A stretch of 64,000 bases of DNA from Thermoanaerobaculia bacterium (GTDB lineage: Bacteria; Acidobacteriota; Thermoanaerobaculia; Multivoradales; JAIOJS01): assembly GCA_030429235.1 (NCBI GenBank), contig JAUIDB010000006.1, positions 1 to 64,000 on the forward strand, given 5' to 3'. How positions within the stretch are numbered: the first letter of the stretch is position 1; each line of letters starts with the position of its first letter. Positions 16,376-24,865 of the stretch are shown piece after piece. Under the pieces are notes generated by a model. The model was not told where the DNA came from and did not search any database. It saw only the letters and a program-made list of their open reading frames with translations. The translations under genes were made by a program, and so were the position numbers.

Positions 16376-17482
16376 CTACCGCTGGCGCGAAGGCGGCCTC
16401 CTGGAAGGTCGAGCCAGCAGGTCGGCGGTGCGGGACCAGTCCGGGATCTCGTCCGCCAGCACTTTGATTACCGTGAGCAGGGGGATGGCAACGAGCATTC
16501 CCGCCACCTGCCAGAGCCAGCCCCAGAGCAAAAGCCATACGAACACGATTACGGGATTTAGCGAGAACCGACGACCGACGATCACCGGCGTGATCAGCAT
16601 GCCCTCGAGGGCGGTCAACAGACCGTAGGCGAGCGGAGCCAGGAGGGCGTGGCCCGCCGGCTCGACACTCGTCAGGGCTACGGCGCCGACGATGGTTACA
16701 CCGATGAGGCCCCCCAGGAATGGGACGAAGTTCAGCAGGCCAGCCATGGTTCCCCAGAGCCAGGGACTGGGTAGTCCGACCCAGGCGGTCACGCCGGTGA
16801 CAGCGAGGGCCAAGCTCCCGTTGATCGCCGTGATGGTGAGCAGGTAGCGGGAAACGTCGCGCTCGATGGTTGTCGCAATGGTCTGGCTTCGGCCGAGCTC
16901 GCGCGCTCCTGGGAGAAGCTGGATCAGCTGATCCAGTAGGCCCTCTCCGTAGACGAGCAGGAGGTAGAGCAGCACAAAGACGATCACCGTGGTCGAAACC
17001 AGTTCGCGGAGGTGGTCGAAAACCAGGCTGGTCGCCGAGCGCTCTTCGACCTGAACCCGGGTGGTTCCGGGCGGCTGGTCGATCTCGGTCATCTCCTGGA
17101 CCTTCTCGGCGGCCCGGCTCACCTCGTCGACCGAACCTCTCACGGCCTGGAGTTTGTGCTCGAGTCTTTGCAGCGAGGTCGGAGCGCGCTGCAGCCAGCG
17201 AGAAGCGGGCTCGGTGAGCTGGGCCAGGCCCAGGCCGAGCAGCCCGCCGAGCGTCAGCAGTGCCAGTCCGGCGCCCACGGGACGTGGAAAACGCCGGTCC
17301 GCGAGCCACAGGATCGGCGCCCGGAACAGCAGACTGAACAGGAATGCGATGACGATGGGCAGCAGGACGGACTTGCCCACCTGGAGGACGAAGCCCACCA
17401 CGAATACGGCCAGGACACCTCCCGTCCACGAGGCCGCTCGCTGCCTCTGGCTCGGTTCTTGGGTCGGGCCTTGGTCCTTCAT
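16376..17482 (-). CDS. AI-2E family membrane transporter
   Basis: 368 residues with about eight membrane helices. Typical family features are the opening pair of helices (LLPIVIAFLFSLLFRAPI), the central soluble part with coiled-coil character (residues about 100-165), and the late block LWGTMAGLLNFVPFLGGLIG followed by YGLLTALEGMLITPVIVG and the N-P-V-I-V motif. Members export small molecules or act as Na/H antiporters, so the AI-2 name should not be taken as proof of substrate. The ATG at 17,482 is preferred over an upstream start 32 codons earlier. Confidence 0.85.
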   Translation of the reverse strand: MKDQGPTQEPSQRQRAASWTGGVLAVFVVGFVLQVGKSVLLPIVIAFLFSLLFRAPILWLADRRFPRPVGAGLALLTLGGLLGLGLAQLTEPASRWLQRAPTSLQRLEHKLQAVRGSVDEVSRAAEKVQEMTEIDQPPGTTRVQVEERSATSLVFDHLRELVSTTVIVFVLLYLLLVYGEGLLDQLIQLLPGARELGRSQTIATTIERDVSRYLLTITAINGSLALAVTGVTAWVGLPSPWLWGTMAGLLNFVPFLGGLIGVTIVGAVALTSVEPAGHALLAPLAYGLLTALEGMLITPVIVGRRFSLNPVIVFVWLLLWGWLWQVAGMLVAIPLLTVIKVLADEIPDWSRTADLLARPSRRPPSRQR

Positions 17483-17648
17483 CGTCGTTGCTGCCACCTC
17501 CGCCGAGGTACTTCGCGCGGTGGTAGGAGTGTGGCATAGCTCGTCTCGCCGGAGAAGATCTCGACGCTCGGCCGGCAAGGCGTCCGTCCGAAGTGGAACT
17601 GGGCTCGGGGTCTCGTCTAGGTACGGCCCGTGTCGCCGCTCGAGTTCT

Positions 17649-18134
17649 TCAGTCCAGCGTCTGCCAGTCGCTCCGAGTCCAGACCAGCTCGAGTCCCCGC
17701 TCTTCGCCCTCGTGGTCGGCGGTGACCCTGGCGTGCAGGGTCCCGTCGTCGGCTAGCCAGTACTCGAGTTTCTGCGGGAAGTCGTGGTCGGGGTTGGTGA
17801 AGACGACGCGTTGCTGGCTGAGCTCGGTGGCGGTGAACGGGGTGGCCGGGCAGCGGCCGCCGGGACTCGCCCAGTAGACGAGTCCATTCTCCTCTTCGGC
17901 GATGCGCAGGAACTCGAAGGAGCGGCCGTCCTCACCGCGGTTCAGGCCGAGGAGCATGCCCTGCTGGGGCGGTAGCCAGCACTCGGTGCCCTGATCGTTG
18001 GCCCAGCACCCGGCGAGCCAGGTGAGTTCGGCCGCCGAGGCGGGTTGATCGGAGTCCTGGCTGGTGGCGGCGGCCAGCGTGGTGGGGACAAGCAGCAATC
18101 CGGCGAGCGAGAGTGCAAGGGGTGGTGTCGGCAT
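17649..18134 (-). CDS. DUF6265 family secreted protein
   Basis: 161 residues. Signal peptide 1-23. The conserved core reads TWLAGCWANDQG, then a LPPQQGMLLGLNR segment, FEFLRIAEEENGLVYWASP and FTNPDHDFPQKLEYW, which is the DUF6265 pattern. Members are predicted small beta-barrel periplasmic proteins of unknown role. The gene diverges from the AraC gene, separated by 114 bases. GGAG lies before the ATG. Confidence 0.75.
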   Translation of the reverse strand: MPTPPLALSLAGLLLVPTTLAAATSQDSDQPASAAELTWLAGCWANDQGTECWLPPQQGMLLGLNRGEDGRSFEFLRIAEEENGLVYWASPGGRCPATPFTATELSQQRVVFTNPDHDFPQKLEYWLADDGTLHARVTADHEGEERGLELVWTRSDWQTLD

Positions 18135-18248
18135 CGGGTGGTCTCCGTTCTGTGGTCGGGTCGGTACTACGTTCCAGCCGAAACAGTAGCGCGGCGGCGT
18201 GGTGCCGTCTTGAAGAAAACCGACCGGACCGGAATACTGATAGCCGAC

Positions 18249-19133
18249 GTGAAGATCCGCTTCCTACCTCCTCCCCCCGAGCTCCGGGCAGTCGTCGAGA
18301 CCTTCTGGACCCTCGAGGGAGCAGAGCCCTCGGCGGAGGTGGAGTCTCCTCGGCGAGTCCTGCCGGATGGTCGGCCGGAGCTGATCGTGCACTACGGGGC
18401 CCCCTACCGCCGGCATCAGGCTGGCGCCGTCGAGGACGATCCGCGGACCTTTCTGTTCGGGCAGCTCAGCGAACCACTCGATCTGGCGCCCCGCGGCGCG
18501 GTGCGCACGGTGGCGGCTCGTCTGCGACCGGCGGTGCTGGGGCGACTCACCCGGACCAGGGCCTCCGAGTTTGTCGGACGCCCTGTGCCGTTGGACGAAG
18601 TCTGGGACGGAAGCGGCGCCGCCTGGAGTCAGCGCCTCCTCGAGTGCAACTCGGCCTCCGAGGCCGTCGAGGTTCTGAGCGATCAGCTGCGCACCCTGTG
18701 GCCGGCCAGGTCCCCGAGTGCGGTGCGAACCCTGGACGCGGCGGTCCTCGGAATCGAACGGCACCAGGGTCGGCAGCCGATCGCCGCACTCGCCGTGGCC
18801 CTCGGTTGTTCGACCCGCCATCTCGAGAGGCTGTTTCGGGACCACCTCGGACTCGGTCCCAAGGCCTTCGCTCGCGTGGTCCGGTTCCAGGCAGCCTTGC
18901 GTGCGGTGGAAGACCCCGGGGCTTCGCTGATCGGCCAAGGAGCCGAACTCGCTCTGGCGTTCGGCTTCTCGGATCAGGCACACCTGATCCGCGAGTTCCG
19001 CACCTTCTCGGGTTTCGCTCCGGCGGAGTACCGAAGGTTCCATCGAGCGAATGAGCCTCGAGCCCGCACGCTATTCTCGGCTCGGTCGGATCCCCAGGTG
19101 GCCGACGACCGCGCCCCAGGACGGGAAGCCTGA
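18249..19133 (+). CDS. AraC-family transcriptional regulator
   Basis: 294 residues. The N-terminal domain is of the DUF6597 type (FLPPPPELRAVVETFW, then LPDGRPELIVHYG), and the C-terminal 100 residues form two helix-turn-helices (LAVALGCSTRHLERLFRD and LALAFGFSDQAHLIREF, ending FAPAEYRRF). Such regulators usually sense a small ligand and act near their own gene. The divergent DUF6265 gene is the nearest candidate target. The GTG at 18,249 is chosen because the conserved domain begins there; longer readings would enter the signal-peptide region of the opposite gene. Confidence 0.85.
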   Translation: MKIRFLPPPPELRAVVETFWTLEGAEPSAEVESPRRVLPDGRPELIVHYGAPYRRHQAGAVEDDPRTFLFGQLSEPLDLAPRGAVRTVAARLRPAVLGRLTRTRASEFVGRPVPLDEVWDGSGAAWSQRLLECNSASEAVEVLSDQLRTLWPARSPSAVRTLDAAVLGIERHQGRQPIAALAVALGCSTRHLERLFRDHLGLGPKAFARVVRFQAALRAVEDPGASLIGQGAELALAFGFSDQAHLIREFRTFSGFAPAEYRRFHRANEPRARTLFSARSDPQVADDRAPGREA

Positions 19134-19142
19134 CAAGTTGCC

Positions 19143-19853
19143 CTAGTGGTGCATCGCGCCGTGGGACCCCGGGATGGCCAGGCCCCGGACCACCAGGAGC
19201 GCGGCCAGGAGGACCAGGACGACGGGAGTGGCGCGCGCCAACCGACCACGGATCCTCGCCGGCACGAGATGACCTACGGTGACCAGGGCGAAGAGCGCGG
19301 GCAGGGTTGCCAGTCCGAACGTGGCCATGAAAAGTGCACCCCGGAACGCCGATCCGAGGGCGGCGGCCCCCGCCAGGGCGGCCCAGACCAGGCCGCAGGG
19401 CAGGAGTCCGTTGACCAGACCGAGCACAAAGGGAGAAGGATGGGCCGGAGCCTCGCCTCCAGGCTCTTCGCTTCCGGGGGGTGCGTCGGGGGCAGACGGT
19501 CCTAGCCAGCGGTAGAGGATCCTCTGTGCCGCGAGCAGTGGACGGCTGAGCCAGGCCGGCGTTGCATCCGAGCGGCCGCGGGTCACGGCGAGGACGAGCA
19601 GGCTCACTCCCAGCAGGATCGACAGGGATCGCTGCCAGCCGGCGAGGGCGATACCCTGCCCCACCGCGCCGACCAGCAGACCGAGCAGGGTGTAGGTGAC
19701 GGTGCGGCCGAGGTTGTAGCTCACCCGGGACCACTGCCGTCGCCAGCCCTGCCCCGGGTAGCGGATGGCGAGGGCCAGGGGACCGCACATCAGGAGGCAG
19801 TGGCCACTGCCGACCAATCCGAGGACGAGGGCCGCTCCGAGTTCGACCGTCAT
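19143..19853 (-). CDS. TauE/SafE-like membrane protein of the cbb3 operon
   Basis: 236 residues with six or more membrane helices. It opens with LVGSGHCLLMCGPL, the Cys-containing motif typical of the sulfite exporter TauE/SafE-like proteins found in ccoGHIS clusters, and repeats a related block later (LGLVNGLLPCGLVWAAL). The role is probably copper or redox handling in cbb3 maturation. It is the last gene of the operon, and its ATG overlaps the fixH stop (ATGA). Only nine bases separate it from the convergent AraC gene. Confidence 0.8.
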   Translation of the reverse strand: MTVELGAALVLGLVGSGHCLLMCGPLALAIRYPGQGWRRQWSRVSYNLGRTVTYTLLGLLVGAVGQGIALAGWQRSLSILLGVSLLVLAVTRGRSDATPAWLSRPLLAAQRILYRWLGPSAPDAPPGSEEPGGEAPAHPSPFVLGLVNGLLPCGLVWAALAGAAALGSAFRGALFMATFGLATLPALFALVTVGHLVPARIRGRLARATPVVLVLLAALLVVRGLAIPGSHGAMHH

Positions 19854-20323
19854 GGCGACGTCGGAGCCTCCGGGACCTCCCATCGTTCCTGATGAAAGTA
19901 CTCCTCTCCGCCCGCCGTCCAGTGCAGGCGGGCGATCCAGAGGCCCGGGGTGAGATCCACGATCGATACTTCCTGCCGGCTCTCGGCATCGAGCTCTAGC
20001 GGGATCACCTGATCGAGGGTGGAGTCGGAGGGGCGGTAGAGCTCGATGGTGCCACGGGTGGGAGCCTCCCCGGTGGCGCCGAAGTCGAGGGTGGCGAGTC
20101 CACGCGCGTGGTCCAGATGCCAGGAGGGGCGGCTGGCCAACTCCTGCGAGCGTTGCTGTCGGTCGATCTGTGCCTGGTAGGCGATCTCGGCTTCGTAGTA
20201 GTCGGGGGTGACCAGGTCGACGCGATGGCGCTGGGCAAAGAGCGAGAACGCGACCACGCCGAAGAACACCGTCAAGAGGGCGAGCGACAGGCCGACGGGC
20301 CAGGGATTCCAGGCTGGTTTCAC
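19850..20323 (-). CDS. fixH: FixH/CcoH cbb3 oxidase assembly protein
   Basis: 157 residues. One N-terminal membrane helix (about 9-31) followed by the FixH hallmark LVTPDYYEAEIAYQAQID and a periplasmic beta domain. FixH works with the copper ATPase CcoI and with CcoG and CcoS in assembling the cbb3 oxidase. The GTG start overlaps the ccoG stop (GTGA) and the stop overlaps the next ATG, so it is tightly coupled on both sides. Confidence 0.88.
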   Translation of the reverse strand: MKPAWNPWPVGLSLALLTVFFGVVAFSLFAQRHRVDLVTPDYYEAEIAYQAQIDRQQRSQELASRPSWHLDHARGLATLDFGATGEAPTRGTIELYRPSDSTLDQVIPLELDAESRQEVSIVDLTPGLWIARLHWTAGGEEYFHQERWEVPEAPTSP

Positions 20324-21771
20324 GGCGACTCCGGTCCGAAGAAGTTGGTATCGAAACGTTCGATCAGCTCGTCGCCGGCGAAGATGCCGACCGCCACTTC
20401 GTTCTCGCGGCTTCGTACCGTCGCCGCGGGAAGCGTCAGGACGGCGGGACGCTCGACGATCTCGCGGCCCGGAATCGTCAGCGGGCCCCCCGGCAGGGTC
20501 ACCTGACCTCCCTGGCCGAGCAGTCGAAGCTCCACTTCCAGCGGTTCGTTCGTCTTGTTCATCACCCGAACGGTGTAGAAGTTGGCGACCTGGCCGTCGG
20601 GCAGGACCTGGGCCAGGGTGCCGGGGTTTCGCAGGAAGGTGGCGTGCACGTCGGTGCGCGAGAAGACCAGGAAGCCGAGAAAGGTGGTCAGGACCAGGAG
20701 CGCCGCGGTGTAGGCGACGATCCTCGGGGTGATGGTGAGACCTTCGCCTTCGTCGATGCCGGCGCGGGAGGCGTAGCGAATCAGTCCGGTGGGGAAGCCG
20801 ACCCGGCTCATGACGCTATCGCAAGCATCGATGCAGGCGGTGCAGTTGACGCACTCCATCTGCGTACCGTTGCGGATGTCGATGCCGGTGGGACAGACCT
20901 CGACGCAAAGGTGGCAATCGACGCAGTCCCCGGTGCCGCCGGCGATGCGCTCTTCGCGTTGCTGTCCGCGGCTGCGTCGTCCCCGCGGTTCCCCGCGGCG
21001 GTCGTCGTAGGCGACCACGATCGAGTGGTCGTCCAACAGAACCGACTGGAATCGTCCGTACGGACAGACGAAGGTGCAGGCCTGCTCGCGGAAGCGAGCG
21101 AAGATGCCGAAGAAGAGGAGGGTGAAGAGGATCATGAAGGTGAACCCGACGAGGTGTTCGCTCGGTGGGTCGGTGATGATCTCGGTCAGCCGTTCGCTGC
21201 CGATGATGTAGGCGAGCAGCAGATTGCCGACGACGAACGAGATGGCGAAGAAGATGCCGTACTTGAGGACTCGCTTGCCGATCTTCTCCAGCGTCCAGGG
21301 CGCCGCGGCGAGTCGTTTCTGTTTCGGGGCGTCGCCTTCAATCCAGTACTCCACCTTGCGGAATACCATCTCCATGAGCACCGTCTGGGGACAGAGCCAG
21401 CCGCACCACACGCGACCAAAGACCGCTGTGAACAGGACGATCATGATGAACCCGGTGAGCATGGCCACCGCAAAGATGAAGGTGTCGTGGGGCCAGAACA
21501 TCTGGCCGAGGATGCTGAAGCGCCGGTTGACGATGTCGAACAGGAGGAGCGGGTTGCCACCGATCCGGATCCACGGACCCGTCACGAGTACGGCCAGCAG
21601 GATCCAGCTGACCACGAGTCGGGCTCGATGGAGGCGGCCCGAGGGTCGGCGCGGATAGATCCAGCGCCGACGCCCGCTCGAGTCCACGGTCGGTAGGTGG
21701 TCCCGAAAGTCGTCCTCGACGGCGTTCGGGGTGCCCGAGGCCGCGGGGCGCGGTGGCAACTGCGTTCCCAT
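20320..21771 (-). CDS. ccoG: CcoG cbb3 oxidase accessory iron-sulfur protein
   Basis: 483 residues. Membrane helices in the first half include FGRVWCGWLCPQTVLME, the CcoG/RdxA signature. Two ferredoxin-type clusters follow (CVDCHLCVEVCP and CVNCTACIDACD), then a periplasmic Ig-like C-terminal domain. CcoG is a membrane copper reductase that supplies Cu(I) for cbb3 assembly. The ATG at 21,771 overlaps the ccoP stop by one base (TGATG). Confidence 0.92.
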   Translation of the reverse strand: MGTQLPPRPAASGTPNAVEDDFRDHLPTVDSSGRRRWIYPRRPSGRLHRARLVVSWILLAVLVTGPWIRIGGNPLLLFDIVNRRFSILGQMFWPHDTFIFAVAMLTGFIMIVLFTAVFGRVWCGWLCPQTVLMEMVFRKVEYWIEGDAPKQKRLAAAPWTLEKIGKRVLKYGIFFAISFVVGNLLLAYIIGSERLTEIITDPPSEHLVGFTFMILFTLLFFGIFARFREQACTFVCPYGRFQSVLLDDHSIVVAYDDRRGEPRGRRSRGQQREERIAGGTGDCVDCHLCVEVCPTGIDIRNGTQMECVNCTACIDACDSVMSRVGFPTGLIRYASRAGIDEGEGLTITPRIVAYTAALLVLTTFLGFLVFSRTDVHATFLRNPGTLAQVLPDGQVANFYTVRVMNKTNEPLEVELRLLGQGGQVTLPGGPLTIPGREIVERPAVLTLPAATVRSRENEVAVGIFAGDELIERFDTNFFGPESP

Positions 21772-22346
21772 CAGCCGTCCAGAGCCGGAGCCCGCTCTCC
21801 CTCGGGAGCCTTCTGGTTGGGGGGATCGGTACCCTCGAGGTTTTTGATGTAGCTGGCTACCGATCGGACCTCTTCCCGGCTGAGCTGGGTTTTCCACGAG
21901 ATCATGCCCTTTTCGGGAACGCCCTCTTCGATGGTTCGCACCGTATCGGCGAAGGTCGGCCCGTGGAGGAAGAAGTCATCGGTGAAGTTGGGTCCGATCA
22001 GACCCTCGCCCAGCTGGCCGTGGCAGACCGCACACTGGCTGACGAACACCTGCTGACCCACCGCCAGGGACTCGGCGTCGGCTACCGGCTCGACGTCGGG
22101 TCCCCAGGCTTCGTAGTGGATCCCGAGGCCCGCGGCGTGGGCTCGCGCCACCTCCTCCTCGTAGGCCGCCTGACTCGAGTACTGCGGGCCGAGGACGTGG
22201 TAGTAGGTGAGGTAGACGATGCTGAACAGGATCGACAGGTAGAACAGCCAGAGCCACCAGCCGGGTAGCTGGTTGTCCAGCTCGCGAATGCCGTCGTACT
22301 CGTGGTCGAGTAGGAGGGCGGCTTCGTCTTGGTCAGGCTTGGTCAC
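21771..22346 (-). CDS. ccoP: CcoP-like cbb3 oxidase subunit with a single haem c
   Basis: 191 residues. The N-terminus has the CcoP stretch EYDGIRELDNQLPGWW followed by one membrane helix (about 29-49). There is one CxxCH (CAVCHG, 105-109) with a likely axial Met at about 148. Typical CcoP is about 290 residues with two haem c sites, so this is a shortened one-haem form. It passes electrons from soluble donors towards CcoO and CcoN. The GTG start, with AGGAG upstream, overlaps the end of ccoQ by 14 bases. Confidence 0.88.
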   Translation of the reverse strand: MTKPDQDEAALLLDHEYDGIRELDNQLPGWWLWLFYLSILFSIVYLTYYHVLGPQYSSQAAYEEEVARAHAAGLGIHYEAWGPDVEPVADAESLAVGQQVFVSQCAVCHGQLGEGLIGPNFTDDFFLHGPTFADTVRTIEEGVPEKGMISWKTQLSREEVRSVASYIKNLEGTDPPNQKAPEGERAPALDG

Positions 22347-22530
22347 GGGGATTCTCTCCTTGGTCGGCGGAATCGGAGTCCAGGGGGAGGCCACTGAGGC
22401 GCTCCAGGCTGGGGGAGTCCAGGGTCGCGACGTGCCACAGCATGCCGACGAACACCAGGACGAAGAGGACGAGCGAGAGGCTCGGGAAGAACCCGATCCC
22501 CTCGATGCTGCTGAGCGCTTCCTTCATCAT
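22333..22530 (-). CDS. ccoQ: CcoQ-like small cbb3 oxidase subunit
   Basis: 65 residues with one membrane helix (about 14-34, FFPSLSLVLFVLVFVGMLWH) and an acidic tail, in the position expected for CcoQ between ccoNO and ccoP. CcoQ stabilises the oxidase complex. GGAGGT lies five bases before the first of two consecutive ATG codons, which themselves overlap the ccoNO stop. The second ATG (22,527) is also possible. Confidence 0.8.
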   Translation of the reverse strand: MMKEALSSIEGIGFFPSLSLVLFVLVFVGMLWHVATLDSPSLERLSGLPLDSDSADQGENPRDQA

Positions 22531-24698
22531 TGGAGACCTCCTTTGGCACGGGCTTCGGGCGTCACTTCAGGAGCTTCCGAGACCTGCTCCGTGGCCCGGA
22601 TGTCGGTACCGAGCCGTTGCAGGTAGGCGATGATCGCGATGATCTCGCGATCCGCCGCCACCTCGATCTTGGCGGCCCGCAACCCTTCGGCGATCCCCTC
22701 GGCCTGCGCCTGGAGTTCGTGCGAGGCGCGGGCCTCGAAGCCCTCCTCGTAGGGAACCCCGAGGCGCCGGAGGGTCGAGATCTTCTTTTCCAGCGTCGAG
22801 ATATCGAGGGTGTTCTCGGCCAGCCAGGGGTAGGCCGGCATGATCGAACCCGGGGAGGTGATCTGGGGGTCGATCATGTGGTTGTAGTGCCAGGCGTCGG
22901 GGTACTTGCCCCCCTGCCGGTGCAGGTCGGGTCCGGTCCGCTTCGAGCCCCAGAGGAAGGGACGGTCGTAGACGAACTCGCCCGCCTTGGAGTACTCACC
23001 GTAGCGTTCGGTCTCGGAGCGGAAGGGACGAACCATCTGGGAGTGACAGCCGACGCAGCCCTCGCGGATGTAGAGGTCGCGCCCTTCGAGTTCGAGCGGC
23101 GTGTACGGCTTCACGCTGGCCAGGGTCGGTACGTTGCTCTCGATCAGGAAGGTCGGCACGATTTCGACGATGCCTCCGATCAAGATGGCCACCACGGTAA
23201 GGCTGGTGAAGAGAACCGGCTTGCGCTCGAGCCAGCGGTGTCGCTGGCCGGCGGCGGGCTGTCCAGGGTCGAGCGAGACCGCCGGGGCAGAGGCTGGCTC
23301 TTCGGCCACCAGCTGGCCCGCCTTGGCCGTCTTGTACAGATTGACCACCATGAGGACGGCCCCGAGGAGGTAGAGACTCCCTCCGACGGCGCGCAGACCA
23401 TACATCGGCAGGATCTCCCGCACCGTCTCCAGGAAGTTCGGGTAGGCCAGGAACCCGCGCTCGTCGAACTGCTTCCACATCAGGCCCTGGGTGACGCCGG
23501 CCCAGTAGAGCGGTACGACGTAGAACAGGATGCCGATCAGACCGATCCAGAAGTGCTGGGTCGCCATCTTGATCGAGTGGAGTTTGGTGCCGTAGAGCTT
23601 CGGCACCAGCCAGTAGAGGACGCCGAAGGTCAGGAAGCCGTTCCAGCCCAGGGCGCCGCCGTGAACGTGAGCGATGGTCCAGTCGGTGTAGTGGGAGAGC
23701 GCGTTGACGCTCTTGATCGACATCATCGGCCCCTCGAGGGTGGCCATGCCGTAGAAGGTCACGGCGACTACCAGGAACTTGAGCACCGGATCGGTGCGCA
23801 CGCGGTCCCAGGCGCCCCGTAGGGTCAGAAGACCGTTGAGCATGCCGCCCCAGGAGGGAGCGATCAGCATCAGGGAGAACACCATCCCGAGCGACTGAGC
23901 CCAGTCCGGCAGGGCGGTGTAGTGCAGGTGGTGCGGACCGGCCCAGATGTAGAGGAAGATCAGGGCCCAGAAGTGGATGATCGACAGCCGGTAGGAGAAC
24001 ACCGGCCGGTTGGCCGCCTTGGGCAGGAAGTAGTACATCAACCCGAGGTAGGGAGTGGTCAGGAAGAACGCCACGGCGTTGTGGCCGTACCACCACTGCA
24101 CCAGTGCATCCTGCACTCCCGCGAATCCGGAGTAGCTCTTCATCAGGCTGACCGGCAGGCCGTAGGAGTTGACCAGGTGGAGGACGGCAACGGTGACCGC
24201 GGTCGCGATGTAGAACCAGATCGCGACGTACATGTGGCGCTCGCGACGCTTCAACACCGTGCCGATCAGGTTGACCGTGAAGGCGACCCAGACGACGGTG
24301 ATCAAGAGGTCGATCGGCCACTCGAGTTCGGCGTACTCCTTGCTGGTCGTCCAGCCCATCGGTAGGCTGATGGCGGCGAGCACGATGACCAGCTGCCAGC
24401 CCCAGAAGTTGAAGCGGGAGAGGGCATCGCTGAACATCCGCGCCTTGCACAGGCGCTGCAGCGAGTAGTAGATCCCCATAAACATCCCGTTGCCGACGAA
24501 GGCGAAGATCACGGCGTTGGTGTGCAGCGGTCGAATCCTTCCGAAGGAGAGTTGCGGGATCTCACCGCTGGCTCCCGGCAGGACCAACTCGATGGCGGCC
24601 AAGAGGCCGACGAGCATGCCGACGACTCCCCACACCACCGTCGCGATCGAGAAGTCGCGCACGGTCCGGTTGTCGTAGTTGAACTGATCGATCGTCAC
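22527..24698 (-). CDS. ccoNO: Fused CcoN-CcoO cbb3-type cytochrome oxidase
   Basis: 723 residues joining both core subunits. Residues about 1-470 are CcoN, the haem-copper subunit: RIRPLHTNAVIFAFVGNG, WWYGHNAVAFFLTTPYLG, then the HHLHYTALPDW and DWTIAHVHGGALGWNG segments that hold haem and CuB ligands. A linker at about 470-500 leads to CcoO, with a membrane anchor, CVGCHSQMVRPF (haem c, 548-552) and MPAYPW (axial Met at about 620). The enzyme reduces O2 to water at high affinity in the inner membrane. The fusion removes the gene boundary usually found here. The GTG start overlaps the ccoS stop. Confidence 0.95.
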   Translation of the reverse strand: MTIDQFNYDNRTVRDFSIATVVWGVVGMLVGLLAAIELVLPGASGEIPQLSFGRIRPLHTNAVIFAFVGNGMFMGIYYSLQRLCKARMFSDALSRFNFWGWQLVIVLAAISLPMGWTTSKEYAELEWPIDLLITVVWVAFTVNLIGTVLKRRERHMYVAIWFYIATAVTVAVLHLVNSYGLPVSLMKSYSGFAGVQDALVQWWYGHNAVAFFLTTPYLGLMYYFLPKAANRPVFSYRLSIIHFWALIFLYIWAGPHHLHYTALPDWAQSLGMVFSLMLIAPSWGGMLNGLLTLRGAWDRVRTDPVLKFLVVAVTFYGMATLEGPMMSIKSVNALSHYTDWTIAHVHGGALGWNGFLTFGVLYWLVPKLYGTKLHSIKMATQHFWIGLIGILFYVVPLYWAGVTQGLMWKQFDERGFLAYPNFLETVREILPMYGLRAVGGSLYLLGAVLMVVNLYKTAKAGQLVAEEPASAPAVSLDPGQPAAGQRHRWLERKPVLFTSLTVVAILIGGIVEIVPTFLIESNVPTLASVKPYTPLELEGRDLYIREGCVGCHSQMVRPFRSETERYGEYSKAGEFVYDRPFLWGSKRTGPDLHRQGGKYPDAWHYNHMIDPQITSPGSIMPAYPWLAENTLDISTLEKKISTLRRLGVPYEEGFEARASHELQAQAEGIAEGLRAAKIEVAADREIIAIIAYLQRLGTDIRATEQVSEAPEVTPEARAKGGLQ

Positions 24699-24865
24699 TC
24701 GATTCCTCCCTCTTTCATATCTAGGGGTTCACCGTCGCCGAGAATGCGCAGCGAAGGTGTCAAGGTGTCATCGAACTGACCTGAGCGGACGGCCCAGAGA
24801 AAGGCCGCCAAGAAGATTCCAGCCAGGACCAGGCCGATGACGATGAGAAGGCCCAGGACGCTCAT
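24695..24865 (-). CDS. ccoS: CcoS cbb3 oxidase maturation protein
   Basis: 56 residues. One membrane helix (about 2-24, SVLGLLIVIGLVLAGIFLAAF), then LWAVRSGQFDD, which is the CcoS signature W-A-V-R-S-G-Q-F-D-D. CcoS is needed for cofactor insertion in the cbb3 oxidase. The ATG overlaps the ccoI stop (ATGA) and its own stop overlaps the ccoNO start (GTGA). Confidence 0.9.
   Translation of the reverse strand: MSVLGLLIVIGLVLAGIFLAAFLWAVRSGQFDDTLTPSLRILGDGEPLDMKEGGIE

Noticed and set aside
16008-17537. 509-codon minus-strand frame across two genes
   Set aside because: It crosses the acyl-CoA dehydrogenase and AI-2E genes in the wrong frame and is Arg/Pro-rich, a typical GC-rich shadow.
18547-19989. 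480-codon minus-strand frame opposite the AraC gene
   Set aside because: Shadow of the AraC and TauE/SafE genes; Arg/Gly/Pro-rich with no recognisable domain.
21771-22346. Second haem site in CcoP
   Set aside because: Only one CxxCH is present in the reading frame, and the gene ends cleanly in a one-base overlap with ccoG. A frameshift loss was considered but there is no remnant downstream.
22530-24450. Long frames opposite or out of frame with ccoNO
   Set aside because: ccoNO is certain from haem and copper motifs; these frames are its shadows.
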